DNA from: Pseudomonas sp. TH43
Lineage (GTDB): Bacteria > Pseudomonadota > Gammaproteobacteria > Pseudomonadales > Pseudomonadaceae
Length of the DNA stretch: 64,000 nucleotides
Assembly: GCF_016650635.1 (NCBI RefSeq)
Contig: NZ_JAEKFI010000002.1
Coordinates: 124,001 to 188,000 of the forward strand
Reading direction: 5' to 3'
Shown piece by piece: positions 51,878-60,339 of the stretch (position 1 is its first letter; the number at the start of each line of letters is the position of its first letter). Made by a program: the position numbers and the translations under genes. The notes under the pieces were generated by a model. The model had not been told where the DNA came from, ran no database searches, and saw only the letters and a program-made list of their open reading frames with translations.

Positions 51878-52233
51878 TGCGCGTCCTCACGGGTGGGTTC
51901 GGTGCTGCCTGGCAAGGTGCTGCGGTAGACCTCGATCACTTGCCCGAGAAATGCCTCGACCACGGCACGATCCTCACCTTCGAGGGCACCGAGCACCGTC
52001 GTCAGGCCATTGAGCATTGGCGCGATGTGCCGATAGGCCTGCGCCACTGAGTCGGGCAGCGGGCACACCAGCACCCGCCGCTTGTCATCGAGCTGGCGCT
52101 CGCGGACGACATGCCCGGCGCGTTCCAGTCGGTCGATGACTTGGGTGATGCCGGCGGTGGTCACTGAAAGTCGCGTGGCGAGTTCGGTTGGCGGCAAGGG
52201 GCCGTCAGTGATCAGATGCTCCAGTGCGGCCAT
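51874..52233 (-). CDS. MarR-family transcriptional regulator, N-terminus unclear
   Basis: From ATG 52233 the 119-residue product contains the winged HTH (LPPTELATRLSVTTAGITQVIDRLERAG, wing DDKRRVLVCPL) but lacks the first dimerisation helix. That helix is present upstream in the same frame (VGQQLQQIAILTRKAAG, then LGTALGINQTD), yet no ATG, GTG or TTG opens it; an ATG at 52427 lies in another frame. A frameshift, sequencing error or unusual start is likely, so the real protein is probably about 160 residues. It is coupled to the downstream monooxygenase gene. Confidence 0.78.
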   Translation of the reverse strand: MAALEHLITDGPLPPTELATRLSVTTAGITQVIDRLERAGHVVRERQLDDKRRVLVCPLPDSVAQAYRHIAPMLNGLTTVLGALEGEDRAVVEAFLGQVIEVYRSTLPGSTEPTREDAQ

Positions 52234-52431
52234 GTCGGTTTGATTGATGCCGAGCGCGGTGCCGAGATTGCCCGCGGCTTTGCGCGTCAGGATGGCGATT
52301 TGCTGGAGCTGCTGGCCGACGGGGTCCGTGGCGATTTGCAGGCTGCGGGGGTCTTCGGCGGGGGTGACGATGGCTTCATGCGGGGTTGTCCGGGGTTTAG
52401 CGTGGGGTGGTTGAGGGGTGAACTTAGCATG

Positions 52432-52450
52432 TAGCTAACTTGCTTAGCTA
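52432..52450. promoter_or_regulatory. Candidate MarR operator
   Basis: TAGCTAA-CTTGC-TTAGCTA is a perfect seven-base palindrome with a five-base spacer, just upstream of the MarR/monooxygenase operon. Position and symmetry fit a MarR dimer site controlling its own promoter. Confidence 0.6.
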
Positions 52451-52473
52451 GTTTTCCGGGGCCGTTGAGCGGA

Positions 52474-52506
52474 GATCAAAAGATCGCAGCCTTCGGCAGC
52501 TCCTAC
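52474..52506. repeat. Single REP
   Basis: GATCAAAAGATCGCAGCC and GGCAGCTCCTAC form one REP unit without an inverted partner. The 52507-52585 stretch after it holds nothing obvious. Confidence 0.8.
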
Positions 52507-52585
52507 AGGGGGCGGTCGGGGTTGGAGCAGATGAATTCGTCGGGGGATAGGGAAATGGGTTGGCGTAGATGAGGCCTTTCGGGGG

Positions 52586-53383
52586 TTAGGGGATTGTGCC
52601 GGAGAAGATCGGTTCGACCGGGCCGCTCAGGGTGACGGTGTCGGTGCCGTTCCAGTGGACGGTGACGGGGCCGCCGTCGCATTCGACGATGACGGTTTGG
52701 TCGAGCAGGCCTCGGCGGATGCCGTTTACTGCGGCGCCGCAAGCGCAGGAGCCGGAGCCGAGCGGAATCGCGCCATTGCGTTCCCAGATGCGCAGGCGGA
52801 TGTGGCTGCGGTCGATGATTTGGACGAAGTGCACGTTGGTTTTGTGCGGGAACAGCGGGTGGGTTTCGAGGGTTGGGCCGAGGGCGGCGAGGTCGAGGAT
52901 GTTGAGGTCTTCGACGAAATAGGTGCAATGCGGGTTACCCATGCTGCACGCGGCGGGTTCGCCGGGAAGCGGCAGCACAAGCGTGTCGTATGCCTCGGCC
53001 AGGGGAATGTCGGCCCAGTCGAGCAGCGGTTGGCCCATGTCGACCGAGATCAGTCCGCTGGGCGTGCGTTCACAGTGGAGCACACCGCGTTGGGTGCGCA
53101 GGGTGATCGATTTTCGGCTGGCTTCGCGCATCAGTCGGTCGGCGGCGCCTCGGGTGGCGCTGCCGCACACGTCGAGCGCCGAACCGTCGGCGTTCCAGAA
53201 CTGCAGCCGGGCTTCGGCATCCGCGCAATCGAGCAACACGGCGAGTTGGTTGAAACCGATGCCTCGGTGGCGATCACCCAGCTGTCGGGCCAGTTCGCTG
53301 GTGATCGGGTTGGTGGTGTTTCGCGCATCGACCACGACGAAGTCATCGCCGTTGGCGTGCATTTTATGGAAGCTCAGCGGCAT
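52586..53383 (-). CDS. DapF-like epimerase/racemase with altered active site
   Basis: The 265-residue protein has the two-lobed, cofactor-independent DAP-epimerase fold: KMHANGDDFVVVDARN at the N-terminus, GNPHCTYFVEDL in the middle and ERNGAIPLGSGSCACGAAVN. The first catalytic Cys is kept (Cys73), but its loop reads VCGSATRG instead of MCGNGARC. In the second loop the usual GAGETxACGSG is replaced: counting from Glu201-Arg202, Ser210 stands where the second catalytic Cys should be, with cysteines only at 213 and 215. It overlaps the upstream GNAT gene by 20 bases. It is probably a paralogue acting on another amino acid. Confidence 0.8.
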   Translation of the reverse strand: MPLSFHKMHANGDDFVVVDARNTTNPITSELARQLGDRHRGIGFNQLAVLLDCADAEARLQFWNADGSALDVCGSATRGAADRLMREASRKSITLRTQRGVLHCERTPSGLISVDMGQPLLDWADIPLAEAYDTLVLPLPGEPAACSMGNPHCTYFVEDLNILDLAALGPTLETHPLFPHKTNVHFVQIIDRSHIRLRIWERNGAIPLGSGSCACGAAVNGIRRGLLDQTVIVECDGGPVTVHWNGTDTVTLSGPVEPIFSGTIP

Positions 53384-53867
53384 CGGTGGCGCCTCGACTG
53401 CGGGTCATGTGAATGAGCGCTGAGCGACCGCCGTTCGGCGCCGGTCGCTCTTCGATGGCGAACGGCACGAAGCCGAGTTTCGGGTAGAGCAACAGACCGG
53501 CGGTGTTTTCGTTGAAGCAGGACAGTTGCACTTCGTTGGCCTGGTACTTTTCGAAGGCCAGTGCCGTCATCGTTTCGATGATGTATCGGGCGACGCCTTG
53601 GCCTCGCGCATAGGGCGCGACGATGACGTTGCCGATGCAACAGATGCCGTTGTGTTCAGCGCGGTAGAAATTGGCGAAACCGACGAACTCGCCGTTGGCA
53701 AGGAACACCGTGGAGTCGAAGCGCTGGCTGATCGCAGTGTGCATCTGCTCTGCCGTCAGCGGGTACTGCGCTTTCGGGAACATGAAGTACAACTCTTGAA
53801 CACCCTGCGGAAAACCGCAGATGGTTGTGACATCGTCGGCCGTCACTGGCCGATGGGAGAAGTTCAT
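53364..53867 (-). CDS. GNAT-family N-acetyltransferase
   Basis: The 167-residue protein has the GNAT core: FANFYRAEHNGICCIGNVIV followed by the acetyl-CoA loop APYARGQGVARYIIE and a C-terminal NENTAGLLLYPKLGFVPF. ATG 53867 is chosen since it starts the family-typical RPVTADDV strand. It lies 13 bases after the DUF4287 gene and overlaps the DapF-like gene, so the three form an operon; the acetyl acceptor is unknown. Confidence 0.88.
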   Translation of the reverse strand: MNFSHRPVTADDVTTICGFPQGVQELYFMFPKAQYPLTAEQMHTAISQRFDSTVFLANGEFVGFANFYRAEHNGICCIGNVIVAPYARGQGVARYIIETMTALAFEKYQANEVQLSCFNENTAGLLLYPKLGFVPFAIEERPAPNGGRSALIHMTRSRGATDAAELP

Positions 53868-53880
53868 GGCTGCCCTGCCC

Positions 53881-54096
53881 TCATTTTTTGTCCTTGGCCA
53901 GATGATGCGCGACCAGTGCGTTGGCATGGCCGTGGCCCATGCCGTGCTCATCTTTGAGCCAGGCAACCAGCTCCATGTGTTTTTTGTCGGTGACGCTGGC
54001 GAGCAGACTCAACCAGTGGTCGATGGGCTGGCCGTACTTCTTTTCGATGGACGGAAAGTAGGATGCCGGGCCTTTGACTTTGTTGTCTTCGCTCAT
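53881..54096 (-). CDS. DUF4287 domain protein
   Basis: The 71-residue protein fits DUF4287: YFPSIEKKYGQPIDHWLSLLA, then MELVAWLKDEHGMGHGHANALVAHHL. It is small, soluble and helical. GGGAG lies upstream of ATG 54096. It is the first gene of the DUF4287-GNAT-DapF-like operon. Confidence 0.85.
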   Translation of the reverse strand: MSEDNKVKGPASYFPSIEKKYGQPIDHWLSLLASVTDKKHMELVAWLKDEHGMGHGHANALVAHHLAKDKK

Positions 54097-54199
54097 GCTG
54101 CAAGCTCCCTGTGGTCGCGACGGAGAGTCGGCTGACGCTCCTTGTCGGCATGCCATAGAGTGGACGCGCGTCGTGGTCCCGGCAAGTGGCTGCAGTGCT

Positions 54200-55081
54200 T
54201 CAGTTCAAACCGACTTTGAGGGATCGCTCGGACGACCATGAATCCTGGCCTGCCGGCAATATCGGTTCGGCCGGAATGCGGTATTTGCCGAAGGCGTTGA
54301 GCACGACCTGGTCGACGTCAGCGTTGCCCGAGCTTTCGAGCACTGCGATGTGCGGCACATTCGAACCCGGTTTGCCTTGCACTTGCAGCGTCACCGGTTT
54401 GCTCGCGGTGCCGCGCTGGATTTGCTTCTTCAGGGCAATCTCGATGTCCATGGTCGTACGATTGAGACTCTTGCGACTGGTGTCGCTCCAGACGTCGTTG
54501 TAGCGCTGGGTCTGTTCAGGTGTCAGCGCCACTCCTTGAGCGCGAATCCGTTGAATACCCTGCCACGAGACATCGCCGGCATGCTGGCTGGCCTCAACGT
54601 AATACATCATTGCCCCGAACAGATCCTGTGGGCCACCACGGCCCTCTTCCATCAATCGGGCCAATGCGAGTTTGCTTTTATCGCTGTCGGTGTTGGTCAG
54701 CGCCAACTGATAAAGCCGTCGCGCTTCCACGTCGTTGCGCGGCTGCCCGTGGCCTTCCTCGGCCATGCGCGCGAGTCTTTCGTTACCGGCGCCATCCACG
54801 GCAGCGACCGATTCGTACAGCGATCTGGCCTTGCCGAAGTCTTGTGGCAGGCCACCGCGACCGGATTCGTACAAGCCACCGAGTTCGGTCTTGCAGCGCA
54901 CGTTGCCGTTGTCGCTGGCGTTACGGACAAATTGCACCTCGTTCGCGGTGATTTCTTTCTTCCCGCCAATAAGCATGCATTGGATATTCGCAAAGCTCTG
55001 TTGCATGGGACTTTGTACCGGGGCGGTCTGACACCCGGCGATGACGCCTGTGATGGCCAGAACGAGCAATGCCTTTTTCAT
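54200..55081 (-). CDS. Sel1-repeat lipoprotein with TonB-C-like tail
   Basis: The 293-residue protein has a lipoprotein signal (MKKALLVLAITGVIAGC), two to three Sel1/TPR-like repeats (LGGLYESGRGGLPQDFGKA, RMAEEGHGQPRNDVEA, LARLMEEGRGGPQDLFGA) and a C-terminal region resembling the TonB_C domain (KPVTLQVQGKPGSNVPHIAVLESSG). It is expected to sit in the envelope. ATG 55081 is taken over ATG 55090 because it opens directly on the basic signal start. The role is unknown. Confidence 0.75.
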   Translation of the reverse strand: MKKALLVLAITGVIAGCQTAPVQSPMQQSFANIQCMLIGGKKEITANEVQFVRNASDNGNVRCKTELGGLYESGRGGLPQDFGKARSLYESVAAVDGAGNERLARMAEEGHGQPRNDVEARRLYQLALTNTDSDKSKLALARLMEEGRGGPQDLFGAMMYYVEASQHAGDVSWQGIQRIRAQGVALTPEQTQRYNDVWSDTSRKSLNRTTMDIEIALKKQIQRGTASKPVTLQVQGKPGSNVPHIAVLESSGNADVDQVVLNAFGKYRIPAEPILPAGQDSWSSERSLKVGLN

Positions 55082-55142
55082 GTAATGCATCCGTGGAATC
55101 GTGTGAATGTAATCGGCTGACGTACGCAAAAAATGAAGCCCT

Positions 55143-55177
55143 GTAGGAGCTGCCGCAGGCTGCGATCTTTTGATCTT
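55143..55177. repeat. Single REP
   Basis: GTAGGAGCTGCCGCAGGCTG followed by CGATCTTTTGATC, without a matching inverted partner, lies between the VOC and Sel1 genes. Confidence 0.8.
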
Positions 55178-55239
55178 AAAACCGACAGGCCAGAAACCCG
55201 TCCCACACCTGCGCAAAGGAGCCATTCAACAGCAGTACA

Positions 55240-55695
55240 TCAACCCTGACCTGCATGAAAACCCGGCGCGACGATTTCGACTTTGATCTTGTCCGGATCT
55301 TCACAGAAAAGCGCGTAGTGCTGCGGGCCGCCGGCGTATGGATGATCGCTCTCATAAAGAACACGAAATCCCTGAGCCCGCACCCATGCCGTCAGTTCGT
55401 CGACTTGCGCCTGAGAGCTGGCGTGGAAGGCGAGATGATTCAAGCCGACGCCTCTGCGGTTGAAGTCACTTTGCAGATCGCTTGCCTGAACAAAAACCAG
55501 GTAAGTGCCGTTGAGGATATAGCTGCGGCCGTCAGGCCAGTTCTGGTGCTCGGCATAGCCGAGCATCTCGAGCAACGGTCGCCAAAAGCGCAGCGATACT
55601 TCCAGGGACGTGACATTGATTTCAACGTGGTGAAGCATGCCGGTTTTTGGCATGTCGCTGCTTGAATGGCTACTGGTCATCTGCTGCATTTCCAT
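55240..55695 (-). CDS. VOC-family (glyoxalase/bleomycin resistance type) protein
   Basis: The 151-residue protein has paired beta-alpha-beta units of the VOC fold: LHHVEINVTSLEVSLRFWRPL in the first half and GLNHLAFHASSQAQVDEL with ALFCEDPDKIKVEIV in the second. The His and Glu positions fit a metal-binding lyase or dioxygenase site. The context does not tell the substrate. The N-terminus (about 15 residues ahead of the fold) may be annotated too long. The stretch 55696-55949 contains no gene. Confidence 0.85.
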   Translation of the reverse strand: MEMQQMTSSHSSSDMPKTGMLHHVEINVTSLEVSLRFWRPLLEMLGYAEHQNWPDGRSYILNGTYLVFVQASDLQSDFNRRGVGLNHLAFHASSQAQVDELTAWVRAQGFRVLYESDHPYAGGPQHYALFCEDPDKIKVEIVAPGFHAGQG

Positions 55696-55949
55696 GAGTT
55701 TCGTTAAGCGTTTTCAATAGCGTGTGCCGACTCCATGGCCCGCAGTATCTCGGCACATGCACTATCAATGGGGATCCACACCGTGCGTGTCATCGGGCGA
55801 CGTCGTCATCCAGTGTTTCGATCAAGGCGTCCACGCATCCGCGTTCACGGCGCTTGCCTCAAGCCTGTGCAAAGCTTCGTGACCTGCTTCGAGCAATGAC
55901 GACGCCGATCACCTTGGGCGCGTTGCGGCACACAGTATCTGATGTTCCA

Positions 55950-57224
55950 TTATTGGCGGCCGTTCGTCACTCTCGCGAGTGAGTCGTCCATTTGGCGGGT
56001 ATCTGCTTCGGCACTTGAACACTGCAACGTCTCGGGAACGGCCACCCAAAGCAGAATCAACGCGGCGGCGGCGACCACCGCCAGAGTCAGGAACGCGGCA
56101 CTGTAGCCGGCGGCCTGCACCACGAATCCCGCAAGGCCGTTACTCAATGCAGCGCCCAGACCGAACGCAGTCGAGAGTGCGCCCAGGCTGACGTTGAAAT
56201 GCCCGGTGCCCAACGTGAGGTCTTTCACCACCACTGGAAACAGCGCGCCGAAAATCCCCGCGCCCACACCGTCGAGCAACTGCACCGCGACCAGCCAATA
56301 AGGGTCGTCGGACCACACATAGAGCACGCCACGCAACGGCAAAATCAGGAAGCCTGCGAGCAGCAACGGCTTGCGCCCCCAGACATCGGCCTTGGCCCCG
56401 CACAGCAACGCGACGGGCACCATGACCAACTGCGCCGCCACGATGCAGGCGGAGGTCAGTGGCGTGGCCATCTGCAAATTGGCTTGCGCCAGTTTCTGGC
56501 TCACCAGCGGCAGCATCGCCGCGTTCGCCAAGTGGAACAACGCGCAGCACACGGCAAACATCAGCAGCGGTTTGTTCTTGAGGAGTACCGACAAACCAGA
56601 GGGTTGTGTGCCATGCCCGGCACCGCCGGGGTTCAGGCCCCGCGCCAGATCATGGTCGATGGCCTTTGGCGAAACAAAGGACACGGCGATGACACTGGCG
56701 AGCGCCATCGCCGCCATGAGATAGAACACCGCTACCGGGCCGAACAGGTAGGCAAACAAGCCTGCCAACAACGCCGCACAGGCGTTGCCGGCGTGGTTGA
56801 ACGTTTCGTTGCGCCCAGTGCGGCGGGTGAACGCGCGAGGCCCGGTGATGCCCAGAGTGATCGCCGAAATGGCAGGAGCAAAAATCGATGCGGCGACAGC
56901 GCTGAGGGCTTGAGTCAGCGCCACCAGACTGAATGAGGTAACAAAAGGCAGCAGCAGACAACTGCCCGTCACCAGCAACGCCGCAATGACAATGATCGCC
57001 CGTTTGCGACGCGTACTATCGACCAATGCGCCTGCTGGGGTTTGCGTGATGAGCGCGGCGATTCCGGCAATGGTCATCACCAGGCCTATGCTGGCCGGGT
57101 CCCATTGATGAACCGCCAGCAGGTAAATCGCCAGATAGGGCCCGAGCCCGTCGCGCACGTCAGCGAGGAAGAAGTTCAGGCTGTCCAGTGACAGGTTGTT
57201 GCGACGATCAAGATGAGTGGCCAC
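55950..57224 (-). CDS. MFS transporter
   Basis: The 424-residue protein has 12 membrane segments and MFS features such as GALVDSTRRKRAIIV in the loop between helices 2 and 3 and GAKADVWGRKPLLLAG in the second half. GTG 57224 is taken as start because it gives the family length; the frame continues to 57317. It lies on the same strand as, but not adjoining, the arsRCH operon, with a Rieske gene in the other direction between. A role as arsenic exporter is a speculation from position. Confidence 0.82.
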   Translation of the reverse strand: MATHLDRRNNLSLDSLNFFLADVRDGLGPYLAIYLLAVHQWDPASIGLVMTIAGIAALITQTPAGALVDSTRRKRAIIVIAALLVTGSCLLLPFVTSFSLVALTQALSAVAASIFAPAISAITLGITGPRAFTRRTGRNETFNHAGNACAALLAGLFAYLFGPVAVFYLMAAMALASVIAVSFVSPKAIDHDLARGLNPGGAGHGTQPSGLSVLLKNKPLLMFAVCCALFHLANAAMLPLVSQKLAQANLQMATPLTSACIVAAQLVMVPVALLCGAKADVWGRKPLLLAGFLILPLRGVLYVWSDDPYWLVAVQLLDGVGAGIFGALFPVVVKDLTLGTGHFNVSLGALSTAFGLGAALSNGLAGFVVQAAGYSAAFLTLAVVAAAALILLWVAVPETLQCSSAEADTRQMDDSLARVTNGRQ

Positions 57225-57531
57225 GGGCAGCGTCTTCGATATTCGAGGTCGTGCGAATTGAATCGACCTCCGCCAATTGAGTGACCTGTGGCTCAGCCAG
57301 TTAGTTGCATGGGCCAACTATCCTCGCCTGCGATTAAAACCAGAGCTGAAACACCCCTCCGTCCAGGCCTTCGCCCGGCACATCGTCCAGTAGGCCGAAG
57401 CGACGCATGGCGATTTTCTTCAGAACCTTGATCGAATCTCAGCGCATGCAGTTCATTCAATGAACTGCTTGGCCGGATCTATGCTCAAAGCGTCCAGAGC
57501 CCCGTCCCTACCCTTTCGGTCACCGCAACCC

Positions 57532-58644
57532 ATGCTCAAAAACCTTTGGTACGTCATCCTTCCCTCATCGCATTTGACCCAAGAGATCGCGCCGATACGC
57601 CTGCTCGGCCAGGCGTTTGTCGCCTTCCGCGACAGCCACGGCAAGGCACGTCTGCTGTCCGATATTTGCGTGCACCGTGGGGGTTCGCTATCGGCCGGGG
57701 CCAAGGTCGGCGACAGCGTGCAGTGCCCCTACCACGGCTGGCGCTTCGACGGAGACGGCCGGTGCGTGCAGATTCCCGCTCAGCCCACTCTGCGGATCCC
57801 GGAGAAGGCGCGGGTTGATGCGTACCCGACAGCGGAACGCTACGGTTGGATTTGGGCCTTTCTAGGCGATTTGCCAGAGGCTGAACGCCCGCCGCTTCCT
57901 GCCCTGGATTGGCTCGATGATGCCAACGTTCGCGTGGTCAGTGGGCACTTTGACTGGGAAGCCAGTTGGGATCGGGTCATCGAGAACGGGCTGGATTTTG
58001 CACACGCGCCTTTCGTGCATGGTTCGACCTTCGGCGACCCGGCTCATCCGGAAATCGAAGCGTTCGACGTCGACAGCGATGCGTGGCAGGGTCAGGCCCG
58101 AATGTTGATGAAGCGACCCAAGCGCACCGGGCTGTTCAGGCGCAAATCAGCCACCGAGCAGGTCAGCGTGACAACCGTGCCCGGGTTTCATTTGTCAGGC
58201 CCCTGTACCACGCTGCAATTGCAATTACCCAATGGCTGGCGGATCTACATTGTTGCTGCCCATGTGCCAGTGGACGCCAACCGCACGCGCACGTGGTGGA
58301 TGATGGGGCGCACGTTTCTACGCTCGCGCTTGCTCGACGGACGCTTCGTCGCCAGCAATCTGAAGATTTTCCGACAGGATCACGCAGTGCTGCGCAACGT
58401 GCGCCCGGAGCGCGTACCGGACTCCTGGCAGCAAGAAGTTTCGTTGAAGTCCGATGCGCTGCAGATCGCCTTGCGCAAACGCCTTCGCGAACTGGAACGC
58501 CTGGGCTGGCAGATCGATGAAGCACGGCTCGCCCGCGACTTTACCGGGCGCAAGGCCTGCGCCATTCCGTGCCCCGAACGACGCAACAGCAGTGCCTGGG
58601 CGATCGAACCGATTCCGCTGATCGACGTAACCGCCAACAGTTGA
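57532..58644 (+). CDS. Rieske [2Fe-2S] aromatic ring-hydroxylating oxygenase
   Basis: The 370-residue protein has a Rieske cluster site (Cys46-x-His48 and Cys65-xx-His68 in CPYHGW) and the mononuclear iron site NGLDFAHAPFVHGS (Asn152, Asp155, His158, His163). The start MLKNLWYVILPS is typical of terminal oxygenases of the vanillate demethylase type; ATG 57532 is chosen over 57460 and 57481 for that reason. There is no reductase gene adjacent. It is convergent with arsH. The 307 bases back to the MFS start hold the promoters of both genes; I found no other feature there. Confidence 0.85.
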   Translation: MLKNLWYVILPSSHLTQEIAPIRLLGQAFVAFRDSHGKARLLSDICVHRGGSLSAGAKVGDSVQCPYHGWRFDGDGRCVQIPAQPTLRIPEKARVDAYPTAERYGWIWAFLGDLPEAERPPLPALDWLDDANVRVVSGHFDWEASWDRVIENGLDFAHAPFVHGSTFGDPAHPEIEAFDVDSDAWQGQARMLMKRPKRTGLFRRKSATEQVSVTTVPGFHLSGPCTTLQLQLPNGWRIYIVAAHVPVDANRTRTWWMMGRTFLRSRLLDGRFVASNLKIFRQDHAVLRNVRPERVPDSWQQEVSLKSDALQIALRKRLRELERLGWQIDEARLARDFTGRKACAIPCPERRNSSAWAIEPIPLIDVTANS

Positions 58645-58664
58645 ATCAGGGCTTTTTCTCGCAT

Positions 58665-59363
58665 TCAGATCGACCGCTGATTGACCCTTGCCATCAACTG
58701 CTCGGCACTTTCCTTGCGTTCGGAGTAGCGGTCGACCAGATGCGTCTGCTGATCGCGCAATAACACGGTGAACTTCACCAGTTCCTCCATCACGTCGACC
58801 ACACGGTCGTAGAACGGCGACGGTTTCATCCGTCCTGCCTCGTCGAATTCCATGTAGGCCTTGGGCACCGAAGATTGGTTGGGGATGGTGAACATACGCA
58901 TCCAGCGGCCCAACACGCGCAGTTGATTGACCACGTTGAACGACTGCGACCCGCCGCAGACCTGCATCACCGCAAGGGTCTTGCCCTGTGTCGGGCGCAC
59001 GGCGCCGAGTTCCAGCGGGACCCAGTCGATCTGCGCCTTGAACACAGCAGACATGGCGCCGTGACGTTCCGGCGAGCACCAGACCTGCCCTTCCGACCAC
59101 AGCACCAGATCGCGCAGTTCCTGAACCTTGGGGTGGTCGACGGGCGCGTCGTCGGGCAGTGGCAGACCGGAGGGGTTGAAGATGCGCGTTTCGGCGCCGA
59201 AGTGTTCGAGCAACCGAGCGGCCTCCTCCACCAGTAACCGGCTGAATGAGCGCTCGCGCGTGGAGCCGTACAGCAACAGGATGCGTGGTTTGTGCTCGCC
59301 GGGCTTCGACGGTTTGGCGTTATCGAACAAGCTGGAATCGAGGTTTGGCAGGTGGGCTGACAT
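58665..59363 (-). CDS. arsH: Arsenical resistance flavoprotein ArsH
   Basis: The 232-residue protein has the ArsH NADPH-FMN reductase signature: [21 protein letters not shown], the loop [21 protein letters not shown] and [23 protein letters not shown]. ArsH oxidises trivalent organoarsenicals. AAGGA precedes ATG 59363. It is nine bases after arsC and the last gene of arsRCH. Confidence 0.93.
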   Translation of the reverse strand: MSAHLPNLDSSLFDNAKPSKPGEHKPRILLLYGSTRERSFSRLLVEEAARLLEHFGAETRIFNPSGLPLPDDAPVDHPKVQELRDLVLWSEGQVWCSPERHGAMSAVFKAQIDWVPLELGAVRPTQGKTLAVMQVCGGSQSFNVVNQLRVLGRWMRMFTIPNQSSVPKAYMEFDEAGRMKPSPFYDRVVDVMEELVKFTVLLRDQQTHLVDRYSERKESAEQLMARVNQRSI

Positions 59364-59372
59364 GAGTGTTCC

Positions 59373-59843
59373 TTAAAGCGCGCCGATGCGATCGAGCGCA
59401 GTTTTCAATTCATCGCGGCTGAGGTTTTCAAAGGGCAGATCAAGGAAGGCCTGGCAGCGCTGGCCGATATGGGTCAATGTCGCGCGGAAAGCGGCATTCA
59501 CCGAAGCCTCGTCACCGGCCACCTCAGAGGGATCTTCCAGTCCCCAATGGGCCTTGAGCGCCGGGCCGAAATACACCGGGCAGGCCTCGCCGGCGGCTTT
59601 GTCGCACACGGTGATGACGATGTCTGGCGGGTTGCCTTCGAAAGCGTCGTTGCCTTTGCTGTGCAAACCATCAATGGCAATGCCGGCCTGTTGTAGCGTC
59701 GACAGGCTGCGCGGCAGCACCTGGCCTTTGGGAAAACTGCCGGCACTGACCGCCTCAAATCCGGGCGGCGCCAAGTGATTGAACATGGCTTCCGAGAGGA
59801 TGCTGCGGCAGCTGTTGGCCGTGCACATGAACAGGATTCGCAT
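59373..59843 (-). CDS. arsC: Arsenate reductase ArsC (thioredoxin-coupled, LMW-phosphatase fold)
   Basis: The 156-residue protein has the P-loop Cys7-TANSC-Arg13 and the redox pair Cys80 and Cys88 (TVCDKAAGEACP), which relay the disulphide to thioredoxin. It reduces arsenate to arsenite, which must then be exported. It lies 12 bases after arsR and nine before arsH. The exporter gene (arsB or ACR3) normally found in this operon is missing. Confidence 0.93.
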   Translation of the reverse strand: MRILFMCTANSCRSILSEAMFNHLAPPGFEAVSAGSFPKGQVLPRSLSTLQQAGIAIDGLHSKGNDAFEGNPPDIVITVCDKAAGEACPVYFGPALKAHWGLEDPSEVAGDEASVNAAFRATLTHIGQRCQAFLDLPFENLSRDELKTALDRIGAL

Positions 59844-59855
59844 GGTTTTTCTCTC

Positions 59856-60203
59856 TCAGCAGCAGGCGGCTTCGCGAACCGGGCGGCCATCCATGTTTTG
59901 CAGACGGGCCGCGTTGTCCTTGAGCCAATCAGTGTTGGCCCCAGACGTCACCTGGAGAACTTCGCGAACCCAATCGGGCAGCTGCGGATTGAGGCGGTAG
60001 TAGACCCATTGCCCCTGACGGCGATCGAGCAGCAGGCCATTGCTGCGCAGTTGCGCGAGGTGACGGCTGATCTTCGGCTGGCTGTCGTCAAGCGCGCACA
60101 TCAGCTCGCAAACACAGAGTTCACCTTGATCGGCAATCAGCAGGATGGCGCGCACACGGGTTTCGTCGGCGAGGCTTTTGAAGACTTCGGTGGGGGTGAT
60201 CAT
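59856..60203 (-). CDS. arsR: Arsenic-responsive repressor ArsR
   Basis: The 115-residue protein is an ArsR/SmtB winged-helix repressor with As(III)-binding cysteines in ELCVCELMC (Cys30, Cys32, Cys36) and a terminal Cys-Cys pair. The recognition helix is DSQPKISRHLAQLRS. ATG 60203 is taken since the extension to 60260 is AT-rich promoter sequence. It starts the arsRCH operon and has a palindromic operator 30 bases upstream. Confidence 0.93.
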   Translation of the reverse strand: MITPTEVFKSLADETRVRAILLIADQGELCVCELMCALDDSQPKISRHLAQLRSNGLLLDRRQGQWVYYRLNPQLPDWVREVLQVTSGANTDWLKDNAARLQNMDGRPVREAACC

Positions 60204-60233
60204 GGAACGGCACCAATACATGCGGAAAATCGA

Positions 60234-60253
60234 ATATACGGATATCCATATAT
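60234..60253. promoter_or_regulatory. Candidate ArsR operator / ars promoter
   Basis: ATATACGGATATCCATATAT is a near-perfect 20-base palindrome, with one mismatched pair of positions, immediately upstream of arsR in an AT-rich promoter region. ArsR operators are typically such dyads. Confidence 0.65.
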
Positions 60254-60264
60254 AAATCAACCCG

Positions 60265-60338
60265 GATCAAAAGATCGCAGCCTTCGGCAGCGCCTACACC
60301 GCCCCTGTAGGAGCTGCCGAAGGCTGCGATCTTTTGAC
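60265..60338. repeat. REP pair
   Basis: Inverted REPs (GATCAAAAGATCGCAGCC ... GGCTGCGATCTTTTGAC) lie between the ars promoter and the end of the LysR gene. Confidence 0.9.
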
Positions 60339-60339
60339 T

